Below the pieces are notes generated by a model. That model did not search any database. It was not told the origin of the DNA and saw only the letters and a program-made list of their open reading frames with translations. The position numbers and the translations under genes were made by a program. Shown here in pieces: positions 8,483 through 16,381 of a stretch of DNA of 64,000 nt. Every line of letters starts with the position of its first letter. Positions within the stretch are counted from its first letter, which is position 1. The stretch is from Brevundimonas aurantiaca (lineage in GTDB: Bacteria; Pseudomonadota; Alphaproteobacteria; Caulobacterales; Caulobacteraceae): assembly GCF_014199955.1 (NCBI RefSeq), contig NZ_JACHOQ010000001.1, positions 744,001 through 808,000 of the forward strand. The letters are read 5' to 3'.

Positions 8483-8706
8483 AGATCGCGGTCTTCGCGG
8501 ATCAGAGCCGTGGAGTCGAGCGCTGAGCCTCGCGTTTGCTCGCGGGATCGTCGAGAAGCCGCCTCGAACCGCGCCTCGACGTCCATGGCCTCGCGCGCGG
8601 CCATGTCCCTGAACTTCTGCTCCAGGGAAATGTTCTCCGCCTTCGCCATCATCTTGAGACGGGCGACGATGCGGTCGTCGAGATCGCGAACCAGGACCTG
8701 AGCCAT
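8479..8706 (-). CDS. vapB: VapB/FitA-like antitoxin
   Basis: A 75-residue antitoxin. The N-terminal half (QVLVRDLDDRIVARLKMMAKAENISLEQKFRDM) matches the ribbon-helix-helix DNA-binding region of FitA/VapB antitoxins. The C-terminal half is the charged tail expected to occupy the PIN active site. It precedes vapC with a 4-base overlap. A 7-bp palindrome with a 5-bp spacer lies 7 bases upstream of the ATG and overlaps a GCTATCAT -10-like element, as expected for autorepression by the VapBC complex. Confidence 0.88.
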   Translation of the reverse strand: MAQVLVRDLDDRIVARLKMMAKAENISLEQKFRDMAAREAMDVEARFEAASRRSREQTRGSALDSTALIREDRDL

Positions 8707-8712
8707 AAGTCA

Positions 8713-8731
8713 TGATAGCATAGCGCTATCA
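8713..8731 (-). promoter_or_regulatory. Putative vapBC operator and -10 region
   Basis: TGATAGC and GCTATCA arms separated by 5 bases form a perfect palindrome directly before vapB. On the minus strand the right part reads GCTATCAT, close to the Caulobacter -10 pattern GCTANAWC. The start codon follows about 7 bases later, leaving almost no leader. Binding by the antitoxin complex is inferred from position. Confidence 0.55.
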
Positions 8732-8757
8732 CGACGCCAACGCCTCACCCAGGCCGT

Positions 8758-9141
8758 TCAGCCGACCCGGTGCACAGCGCAAATCTTGTTGCCCGACGGA
8801 TCGCGCAGATAGGCCAGATACAGTTTGCCGAACGTCCCCTGGCGCAGGCCGGGCGGGTCTTCGATCGCGGTTCCGCCGGCCGCCACGCCCGCGGCGTGGA
8901 AGGCGTCGACCGCCGCCGTGTCCTTGGCCGCAAAGCCGATGGTGCCGCCGTTGGCGTGGCAGGCCGGTTCGCCGTCGATCGGCTTACCCACGGCGAAGGC
9001 GCCGTGGGCCGTGCGCCACCAGTAGCGGCCCTTGGGATCCGGCCCCATGGCCGGATCAAGGCCGAGCGCGCCCAGGGCGGCGTCATAGAAGCGGCGCGAG
9101 GCCTCGACGTCATTGGCGCCGACGGTGATGTGGGTGAACAT
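8758..9141 (-). CDS. VOC family (glyoxalase/bleomycin-resistance fold) protein
   Basis: A 127-residue single VOC domain pair: FTHITVGANDVEASRRFYDAALGALG at the N-terminus, GGTIGFAAKDTAAVDAFHAAGVAAGG in the middle and LAYLRDPSGNKICAVHR at the end. These domains bind a metal through H and E residues and act as lyases, dioxygenases or thiol-binding proteins. The substrate is unknown. It sits between frmA (18 bases downstream of its stop) and vapB, so a role with glutathione adducts is possible but is inferred from position only. Confidence 0.88.
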   Translation of the reverse strand: MFTHITVGANDVEASRRFYDAALGALGLDPAMGPDPKGRYWWRTAHGAFAVGKPIDGEPACHANGGTIGFAAKDTAAVDAFHAAGVAAGGTAIEDPPGLRQGTFGKLYLAYLRDPSGNKICAVHRVG

Positions 9142-9159
9142 GCGTTTCTCTCCCTTGAA

Positions 9160-10266
<1,107 letters not shown>

Positions 10267-10355
10267 GGCGGGGACTCCTCAGTTTGCGCCTGTGTGTCAC
10301 GAGGGGCGTCGCCGACGCTAGCCCCGCGCCGAAAACGCCACTCAGAATTTTTTAG

Positions 10356-10369
10356 TGCACTTTCGTGCA
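10356..10369. promoter_or_regulatory. Short palindrome in the frmA-cobB divergent region
   Basis: TGCAC-TTTC-GTGCA, flanked by T-rich runs, lies about 90 bases upstream of frmA and 110 upstream of cobB in a 212-base divergent intergenic region. A second palindrome, GACAT-TCG-ATGTC, lies at 10400-10412. Either could be an operator for one of the divergent genes. Position is the only evidence. Confidence 0.3.
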
Positions 10370-10478
10370 GATTTTTGAGATTCGTTCGCAAGTATGCGCG
10401 ACATTCGATGTCTATCGCGCAACCACGCCAAGATCGGACGCAGGCTGACCGTCGGCGTCGAACGCGCTAATCAGGGTC

Positions 10479-11189
10479 ATGACCCATCGCAACCTCGTCG
10501 TCCTGACCGGCGCCGGCATATCGGCCGAGAGCGGCGTGCCCACGTTTCGCGCGAGCGACGGCCTGTGGTGCGGGCACAGGGTGGAAGAGGTGGCGACGCC
10601 GGAGGGATATTCGGCGAACCCCGCCCTGGTGCAGGACTTCTACAATCAGCGACGGCGGCAGCTGGCGGAGGTCCGGCCCAATGCGGCCCATGTCGCGCTA
10701 GCGGAGCTGGCCGCGCGGTGGGACGGCGACTTCCTGCTGGTGACGCAGAACGTCGACGATCTGCACGACCGGGCCCATGCCGAGACGTCGCCCGCCGCCG
10801 GGTTCGAGCTGATCCATATGCACGGCGAACTGCTGAAGGCGCGCTGCACCCGTTCGGGCGTGGTGATGGACTGGGCAGGGGACATGGCGGCGGACGAGCC
10901 TTCCCCGCACCATCCGCAAGGGCGGATGCGGCCGCACATCGTCTGGTTCGGGGAGATGCCGCTGCAGATGGAGCGGATCGAGGCGGCGCTGGCGGCCTGC
11001 GACCTGTTCGTCTCCATCGGCACCTCGGGGGCGGTCTATCCGGCGGCGGGCTTCGTGCAGTCGGCGCGCTACGCCGGCGCACGGACGGTCGAGATCAATC
11101 TGGAGCCGACGCAAGGGGCGCGCCTGTTCGACGAGGGGGTCTATGGTCCTGCGACCGAGGCCGTGCCGGCCTTCTTCCGCGACCTATAG
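10479..11189 (+). CDS. cobB: NAD-dependent protein deacylase, CobB/Sir2 family
   Basis: A 236-residue sirtuin that removes acetyl or succinyl groups from lysines using NAD+. The NAD motif [14 protein letters not shown] is at residues 11-24, TQNVDDLH is near 88 and the catalytic HGE is near 114. The rest follows E. coli CobB closely, including [19 protein letters not shown] and [13 protein letters not shown]. The small zinc module keeps one cysteine (RCTRSG); the place of the E. coli CHCC segment reads SPHHP, so zinc binding is probably lost or altered. A hairpin terminator follows. Confidence 0.93.
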   Translation: MTHRNLVVLTGAGISAESGVPTFRASDGLWCGHRVEEVATPEGYSANPALVQDFYNQRRRQLAEVRPNAAHVALAELAARWDGDFLLVTQNVDDLHDRAHAETSPAAGFELIHMHGELLKARCTRSGVVMDWAGDMAADEPSPHHPQGRMRPHIVWFGEMPLQMERIEAALAACDLFVSIGTSGAVYPAAGFVQSARYAGARTVEINLEPTQGARLFDEGVYGPATEAVPAFFRDL

Positions 11190-11201
11190 ACCTGAAAACG
11201 A

Positions 11202-11221
11202 CGGCCGCATCGCTGCGGCCG
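11202..11221. terminator. Hairpin between convergent cobB and OmpA-like genes
   Basis: CGGCCGCA and TGCGGCCG form an 8-bp perfect stem with a TCGC tetraloop, 12 bases after the cobB stop. AAAAC precedes the stem, which gives a weak T tract for the convergent minus-strand gene. Use in both directions is inferred. Confidence 0.55.
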
Positions 11222-11243
11222 CCGATCTCTGGATCAAGCCTGA

Positions 11244-11801
11244 TCAGGCCAGGACGACGATGGTCACGCGCCGGTTCTGCGCCCGGCCTTCGGGGGTGTC
11301 GTTCGAGGCCACCGGCTCTTCCTGACCATAGGAGATGGTCGACATCCGGTTCAGGGCCACGCCCTGGCGGTTCAGGAAGCGGCGCACGGCCTCGGCCCGC
11401 TGCTCGCCCAGCTGGTCGTTATGCTCGGGCGTGCCGGTGGAGTCGGTATAGCCCTGGATCTCCAGATAGACGTTGCGGTTCTCGCTTTGCAGACGCTGGG
11501 CGAACTGGGCCAGCCGCTGTTCCGCCTCGGGCGACAGGGCGGCGGCGTCGGTCGGGAACTTCACGGAATCGTCGGACAGGACGACCTGATAGAGGAACTT
11601 GCCTTCCGCCAGCTTGTGGGCGTCATTGGCCCGTTGCAGGGCCTGGCCCGCCGTGCCCTCGACCTGGGTCACCCGGTTGTCCACCACCTCGACCTGATCA
11701 CGCACGAAACGATGGCTGGCGCAGCCGCTCGCCGCAAAGCCCATCGCGACGAGGGCGCCGCCGAGGACCGCCGTCCTGAGTTTCGATCTGCTCAAGTTCA
11801 T
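11244..11801 (-). CDS. OmpA-family lipoprotein
   Basis: A 185-residue outer-membrane lipoprotein. The signal ends in an ASGC lipobox near residue 27 when started at the ATG at 11801, which has AAGGAGA upstream. A short coiled region (DNRVTQVEGTAGQALQRANDAHKLA) precedes the C-terminal OmpA/Pal peptidoglycan-binding domain. That domain carries VYLEIQGYTDSTGTPEHNDQLGEQRAEAVRRFL, in which the aspartate and arginine bind diaminopimelate. It is probably a Pal-like anchor between outer membrane and cell wall. It is convergent with cobB. Confidence 0.9.
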   Translation of the reverse strand: MNLSRSKLRTAVLGGALVAMGFAASGCASHRFVRDQVEVVDNRVTQVEGTAGQALQRANDAHKLAEGKFLYQVVLSDDSVKFPTDAAALSPEAEQRLAQFAQRLQSENRNVYLEIQGYTDSTGTPEHNDQLGEQRAEAVRRFLNRQGVALNRMSTISYGQEEPVASNDTPEGRAQNRRVTIVVLA

Positions 11802-12083
11802 GTCTCCTTCTTGCTGGGGGCGCCACGCCCAGTTCATGCGCCCGATGAAACTGCGGTAGGCGACAAGGCGGAGTAATGACGCGCTTTAGGCGGCAAAATG
11901 TCAGCTTAGCCGTTCGGTCTTCGACGAAACCCGCCATTTTCGATGAACAAGTGGAACCAGAAGGCGCGCCGTTACGTTGCGCCGCCAGCAGGCTTCGCCG
12001 TATGGCGGACAATCTGGACTATTGCTGATCTTAGACAGCGACCAGTTGTATTCGCGCCTTCGCCACCTTCCTGACGCGACTGA

Positions 12084-13010
12084 ATGTTTTCAACAGACAG
12101 TCGTGATTTTTTACAGGGGTTCGTCGCGAATGACCATGCGAACGACGTCTCACATCGCATCACGGATCGGCGATTGAGCCCGGCGGCGATCCGGCGACGG
12201 GCCCTGGCGGTCGCGCCGGTGGTCTTCGGCCATGCGGCCCTGGTGCTGATGATGACGGCCGTGCGGCCCGAGCCGCCGGCCCGGCCGACGCCGGAGCCGG
12301 CGATCCTGGTCGAACTGGTCGCTCCGCCGCCACAGCCGCCGCCGCCCGCGCGCATCCCCGCGCCCGATCCTTCGCCGACGCCTGACGCCCCGGCGGCGGC
12401 GGCCCAGACACCCGCCCCGGCCAAGTCCGCCTCCCGACACGCCCCGCCCGCCGTCGCGGCGGCGCGGCCGCGCAAGATCGTCGACCGGCTTCCGCCCGAT
12501 ATCGAACCCCTGCCCGCCGCCCCCGCCCCGCCGGGACCGCCCCTGCCCCTGCTCGGCGCGGCCCAGCTGGCGGGCGCCGCGACGGTCGGCGCCGGTCCGG
12601 GCGGCGGGGGCGGGAATGGAGTCGGCGGCGCGGGCGGGAACGGCGGGACGGGATCAGGCCCAGGCTCCGGCGGCGGGTCCTGCGACATGGTGCGCTGGGT
12701 TCAGGAGGCGGTGCGCGACGACGCCGCCGTGCGCCGCGCCGTCATCGCCGCCAGCCGGGAGATGAACGCGGCCGGTCGGGCCATGCTGGTCTGGAACGGC
12801 GACTGGCTGCAAAGCCGCAACCAGGCCGGCAAGGGTCTGGCCGGAGTGCGCCAGGCCATTGCGCTGGAGGTCGCCTTCGCGCCGGCCGAGTGCCGAAACC
12901 AGCGGATGACGGGCCTGGCCGTGCTGACCCTGGAGGACGGCGCCGACGGGGCGCGGATCGCCCTGGGCAAGGGCAGCTGGCGCTGGTCGGACCTGCTGGG
13001 GGTGGGGTAA
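12084..13010 (+). CDS. Membrane-anchored proline/glycine-rich protein, TonB-like shape without TonB C-terminus
   Basis: A 308-residue protein. One membrane segment (RRALAVAPVVFGHAALVLMMTAV, near residues 39-61) is followed by a long proline/alanine-rich stretch, a glycine-rich run near 170-200 and a globular C-terminus of about 110 residues with two cysteines (SCDMVRW and PAECRNQ). The first two parts look like TonB, but the C-terminal YP..A..... motif of TonB is missing. The start is uncertain because no clear ribosome-binding site precedes the ATG at 12084. The function is unknown; a periplasm-spanning energising or scaffold protein is a guess. Confidence 0.65.
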   Translation: MFSTDSRDFLQGFVANDHANDVSHRITDRRLSPAAIRRRALAVAPVVFGHAALVLMMTAVRPEPPARPTPEPAILVELVAPPPQPPPPARIPAPDPSPTPDAPAAAAQTPAPAKSASRHAPPAVAAARPRKIVDRLPPDIEPLPAAPAPPGPPLPLLGAAQLAGAATVGAGPGGGGGNGVGGAGGNGGTGSGPGSGGGSCDMVRWVQEAVRDDAAVRRAVIAASREMNAAGRAMLVWNGDWLQSRNQAGKGLAGVRQAIALEVAFAPAECRNQRMTGLAVLTLEDGADGARIALGKGSWRWSDLLGVG

Positions 13011-13016
13011 CGATTT

Positions 13017-13078
13017 TTCTTTCGTCATCCTCCGGCAAGCCTCGCCTTCGCGGCGCAGACCGGGAAATGACGAAAGAA
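13017..13078. terminator. Inverted repeat between convergent genes
   Basis: Perfect 12-bp arms TTCTTTCGTCAT and ATGACGAAAGAA enclose 38 bases that contain a smaller GC-rich stem. It lies between convergent genes ending at 13010 and 13086, with T5 just before the left arm. It could terminate both genes. The ATGAC ends and CCTCCGG interior resemble the dispersed repeat at 48541-48646, so it may be a degenerate relative. Confidence 0.5.
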
Positions 13079-13085
13079 GAACAGG

Positions 13086-13409
13086 TTAGCCGCGCGGTCC
13101 GAAAAGGATGATCCCCGCCCCGACCAGACAGACCGCCGCGCCGATCATATCCCAGCGGTCGGGCGTCGTCTTTTCGACCATCGCCATCCAGACCAGGGAG
13201 GCGCAGATATAGACCCCGCCATAGGCGGCGAAGGCCCGGCCCGCCGCCTCGCTGGGGACCAGGGTCAGCAGCCAGGCGAAGGCGATCAGACAGACCAGAC
13301 CCGGCGCCAGCCACAGCGGCGAGCGATCCAGCTTCAGCCAGGCCCAGAAGGCGAAGCAGCCGCCGATCTCCGCCAGCGCCGCCAGCGGGTAGATCAGCAA
13401 CGCCTTCAC
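13086..13409 (-). CDS. YnfA/UPF0060 family membrane protein
   Basis: A 107-residue protein with four predicted membrane helices and the hallmark [18 protein letters not shown] near residue 14, then [21 protein letters not shown] and a closing [17 protein letters not shown]. This matches the YnfA family at its normal length of about 108 residues. The family is related in topology to small multidrug transporters, but its substrate is not settled. The ATG overlaps the stop of the upstream RNA methylase gene by 4 bases. Confidence 0.93.
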   Translation of the reverse strand: MKALLIYPLAALAEIGGCFAFWAWLKLDRSPLWLAPGLVCLIAFAWLLTLVPSEAAGRAFAAYGGVYICASLVWMAMVEKTTPDRWDMIGAAVCLVGAGIILFGPRG

Positions 13410-14200
13410 TCGGGCGTTTCCGGCTTCTCAGCCTTCGCCGCCCGCTCGGCCGCCATCTTGGCCAGCACCCGGCCCCGCCCCCGGGCCAGGGCGTGGATGG
13501 CGCCGCGCATGGTGGCGACCTCCTGTTCGGAGAAGGCGGCGCGGCCCAGCATGACGCGCAGGTTCTGGCTCATCGAGCGCTTCTTCTCGGGCGGATAGAA
13601 GAAGCCGCCGTTCTCCAGCTCCTCCTCCAGATGTTCGTACATGCCGATCAGCAGGTCGTTCGAGGCCGGCGGCTCAGCCTCGCGGAAACGGGGCGGCGGG
13701 GCGTCCAGGATCAGGGTGCGCCATTCATAGGCGTTGATCGCCACCGCCTGGGCCAGGTTCAGCGAATGGTGTTTCGGGTCGATCGGAATGGTGACGATGC
13801 CGGCGCACAGGGCGATGTCGGTCGTCTCCAGGCCGGCGCGCTCGCCGCCGAACAGCAGACCGGTCTTCAGGCCCGAGGCGGTGTCGTCATAGAGGACGCG
13901 GCCGGCCTCGCGCGGGGTGCGGACCGGCTGGCGCGTCTCGCGCGGGCGGGCGGTGGTGGCGAAGACGGTGTTCAGGTCGGCGATGGCCTCGGCGACCGTG
14001 TCGAACACCCGCACCCCCTCCAACACCCAGTCGGCGCCCGAGGCCGTGGCCCAGGCCCGCTCCTGCGGCCAGCCGTCGCGGGGAGCGACCAGGCGCAGAT
14101 CGACCAGGCCGAAGTTCGCCATCACCCGCGCCACGGCGCCGATGTTCTCGGCCATCTGAGGCTTGTCGAGGATGACGGCGGGGGGAGTCAGATCGGGCAT
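13406..14200 (-). CDS. trmJ: SpoU/TrmH-family RNA 2'-O-methyltransferase, TrmJ-like
   Basis: A 264-residue SPOUT methyltransferase. The N-terminal [26 protein letters not shown] carries the conserved N and R of motif 1. [15 protein letters not shown] is motif 2, and [23 protein letters not shown] is motif 3, which forms the knotted SAM site. A C-terminal helical extension ([12 protein letters not shown]) is typical of TrmJ, which methylates the ribose at position 32 of tRNA; rRNA targets are possible. I start at the ATG at 14200, because the upstream ATG at 14209 adds only three residues. It is coupled to the YnfA gene. Confidence 0.88.
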   Translation of the reverse strand: MPDLTPPAVILDKPQMAENIGAVARVMANFGLVDLRLVAPRDGWPQERAWATASGADWVLEGVRVFDTVAEAIADLNTVFATTARPRETRQPVRTPREAGRVLYDDTASGLKTGLLFGGERAGLETTDIALCAGIVTIPIDPKHHSLNLAQAVAINAYEWRTLILDAPPPRFREAEPPASNDLLIGMYEHLEEELENGGFFYPPEKKRSMSQNLRVMLGRAAFSEQEVATMRGAIHALARGRGRVLAKMAAERAAKAEKPETPE

Positions 14201-14219
14201 TCGATGCACATACTCTTTC

Positions 14220-14490
14220 CGCTCATCCCGGCGAAAGCCGGGACCCAGTGCTTTCGCATCTCCAACGGCGCCTTAGAGCCTGATCGGTTGAAGTGGAATC
14301 GCTTCGCGATTCCGCTGAAGCCGTGAATCAGGCTCCAGATTAAAGCGAGCATGATTCACGCTTCTGTCGGAACCGCGAAGCGGTTCCGTCCGAAACGATC
14401 ATGCTCTAATGCGTCGGACGAAAGGTCGAGCGCCGCTTTCAAGATCGAAGCGCCCAAAGGTCTGGGTCCCGGCTTTCGCCGGGATGAGCG
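14220..14490. repeat. Composite intergenic element with 29-bp terminal inverted repeats
   Basis: Perfect 29-bp inverted arms (14220-14248 and 14462-14490; core TCATCCCGGCGAAAGCCGGG) bound a 271-base element. Inside it lies a copy of the dispersed family found again at 50958-51094. The 301-base gap between the RNA methylase and S1/P1 nuclease genes contains essentially nothing else. No coding sequence is seen inside, so it looks like a MITE-type or REP-type element with another nested in it. Confidence 0.75.
14274..14408. repeat. Dispersed repeat family A, copy 1
   Basis: A 135-base element that begins TAGAGCCTGATCGGTTGAAG and ends GATCATGCTCTA. It folds as two consecutive hairpins. The first has outer AGCCTGAT/ATCAGGCT arms around GGAATCGC-TTC-GCGATTCC. 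The second has GAGCATGAT/ATCATGCTC arms around GGAACCGC-GAA-GCGGTTCC. The second copy at 50958-51094 is nearly identical, with small differences in the linker. Confidence 0.9.
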
Positions 14491-14501
14491 GATAACCAGG
14501 T

Positions 14502-15521
14502 TCAGTCCTCGCCGACCAGGGCCAGCCAGGGGTCGGCGGTTCCGGCCTCGACCTCGGCGACCTTGACGGCGGGCCAGCCGATGGAGGCGTCGGCCGAGGC
14601 GGTCCAGGCGGCGGCGATGAAGTCGCGCAGCTCGGCCGCGCCCGCCGCCAGCCGTTCGTTGACGAAGGCCGCGCCGCGCGGGTCGGCGTCGCGGAAGGCC
14701 CCCGCCTTCTCCAGTCGATAGAAGGGGACGACCGTGCCGAGCGTCGTCGTCAGATAGGCGACGGTGCGCGCCTTGACGTCGAAACCCGTCAGATCGGCGG
14801 CGGGCATGGCGGCCTCGACAGCGTCCAGGCGGGCGACGCGGCTGGTGAAGGCGCCTTCGAACAGGGCATGGGTCTGGCGCGAATTGGTGAAGCCTTCCGG
14901 GTTCGGAAAGTCGCCCCAGCCGTTGTAGTGGATGCTCGTATGGTGGGGCTGGGAGCCGTCGCCGACATAGTGGCCCATCACCCCGATGTCGCGCAGGATC
15001 AGGGCCTCGCGGCGGATGCGGTCGGCGCGGTACCAGGCCTGGCGCTCCATATTGGTCTCGCGCTTTTCGGCGGCGTTCAGCACGCGCCAATAGGCGAAGT
15101 CGCGGCCCAGGTTCTGCCAAGCGTCCATCATGGCGTAGGGCAGATAGCCGGCGTCATCGACGTCCAGGCCCGCCTGGGTCAGGGCGGCGTCATACTCTGA
15201 CTTCAGACGCGGCAGGGCGGTCAAGCTCATGCCGCGCTGGTCGAAGACCCGCCCCTGATCGTCCAGGTCGATGAAGTGGGCGGTGTCGCGCTCGCGGTCA
15301 TGCGGCTGGCCCGCGCCCTTCCAGCGGTCGGGCTCGCGCGCCAGTTCGCCCACGTCGGCGACGGCGCCGGGGGTCTTCAGAAAGGCGGGCAGGTCGTCCG
15401 GCAGGGCCCGCATCGCCGCCACCCCGATCAGCCGGTGCCCCGTATTGCCCCAGGCGTCGACCTGGACGGCGGGGACGGCGACGGCGAGGACCGCCAGGGC
15501 GGCGATGGCGAGACGTTTCAT
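14502..15521 (-). CDS. S1/P1-type zinc nuclease, secreted
   Basis: A 339-residue member of the S1/P1 nuclease and phospholipase C superfamily. The signal peptide should be cut before WGNTGHRLIG, leaving the N-terminal tryptophan that coordinates zinc in this fold. Further ligands lie in TAHFIDLDD, in the GHYVGDGSQPHHTSIHYNGWGD block (the family HxxxDxxxPLH region, here PHH) and downstream histidines. These enzymes degrade single-stranded DNA and RNA, with 3'-nucleotidase activity. I start at the ATG at 15521; the further upstream start adds a charged leader. A periplasmic or extracellular location is expected. Confidence 0.88.
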   Translation of the reverse strand: MKRLAIAALAVLAVAVPAVQVDAWGNTGHRLIGVAAMRALPDDLPAFLKTPGAVADVGELAREPDRWKGAGQPHDRERDTAHFIDLDDQGRVFDQRGMSLTALPRLKSEYDAALTQAGLDVDDAGYLPYAMMDAWQNLGRDFAYWRVLNAAEKRETNMERQAWYRADRIRREALILRDIGVMGHYVGDGSQPHHTSIHYNGWGDFPNPEGFTNSRQTHALFEGAFTSRVARLDAVEAAMPAADLTGFDVKARTVAYLTTTLGTVVPFYRLEKAGAFRDADPRGAAFVNERLAAGAAELRDFIAAAWTASADASIGWPAVKVAEVEAGTADPWLALVGED

Positions 15522-15736
15522 ACGGATGACCCTTGCGCAGATCACGACCGTCTAACGCATCCTTGATCGGCTCTCCAGCCCGACGGGGTGGCGATCGTGG
15601 CGCGAACGCCTAGGTTAGGCGGGCTCCCCGCCCTCCTGTTCCCTTCAAGGCTCCACCGTCGCGGGCGAGTGACGGCGTGATTGCGTCGTCGTCGTCACTG
15701 ACGGCTTTCGTGGACGCCAGACCGAAAGGACCACGC

Positions 15737-16378
15737 ATGATGCGCGCGCCCCGTTTCGCCCTTCTCGTCTCCGCCGCCGCCCTTCTGACGGCCGCAGGGG
15801 CCCAGGCCCAAACCGCCACGCCCTATCAACCCTCCTCCGGCCAGACGACGCCGACCCAGGCGGCCCCGGCCGATCCGAACGATCCTTCGACCTTCACCGA
15901 TGAAGAACTGCGCAAATACGACGCCGCCATCACCCGCGTCCGCGCCGTCAGCGACACCCTGAACGGCGCCCAGCCGACGCCGGAACAGCAGGCGGAAATG
16001 GCCGCTGCGGTCCAGGATTCTGGGCTTGAGGTCGTGCGCTTCAACGCCATTTCGCGCGCCGCTGCGGACAATCCGGTGATCGACGCCCGGATCAGGGCCA
16101 TGAAGGCGCCGCCGCCCGTCCCCGGCTCCGTCGCCGCCGGCGTCAGCGAGGCCGAACTGACCCAGTTCGTCCAGGCCATGGAGAAGATTCGCGCCGTGAC
16201 CGCCAATGTGCAGAACGGCCAGGCCACGCCCGAGCAGAGCGCCCAGCTGACCGCCGCCGTCCAGGGCTCGGGCCTGGCCGTGGATCGCTTCAACGCCATC
16301 GCCGCCGCCGTGTCCCAGGACCCGGGGCTGCGCGCCCGGGCCGAACTGATCGGCGCCCGCTATCAGGTCGCCCAATAG
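15737..16378 (+). CDS. Secreted DUF4168-like protein with two tandem repeats
   Basis: A 213-residue protein with a signal peptide (FALLVSAAALLTAAGAQAQ). After a Q/T/P-rich linker come two similar units of about 75 residues: FTDEELRKYDAAITRVRAVSDTL...VVRFNAISRAAADNPVIDARI and VSEAELTQFVQAMEKIRAVTANV...VDRFNAIAAAVSQDPGLRARA. This is the DUF4168 pattern, repeated. The function is unknown. I chose the ATG at 15737, which follows AAAGGA by 7 bases and gives a clean signal peptide, over a start 60 bases upstream. Confidence 0.8.
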   Translation: MMRAPRFALLVSAAALLTAAGAQAQTATPYQPSSGQTTPTQAAPADPNDPSTFTDEELRKYDAAITRVRAVSDTLNGAQPTPEQQAEMAAAVQDSGLEVVRFNAISRAAADNPVIDARIRAMKAPPPVPGSVAAGVSEAELTQFVQAMEKIRAVTANVQNGQATPEQSAQLTAAVQGSGLAVDRFNAIAAAVSQDPGLRARAELIGARYQVAQ

Positions 16379-16381
16379 GGC

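Noticed and set aside
11802-12083. Gap before the TonB-shaped gene considered for an RNA gene
   Set aside because: No tRNA cloverleaf, strong hairpin or conserved motif could be seen; it is probably just leader and promoter.
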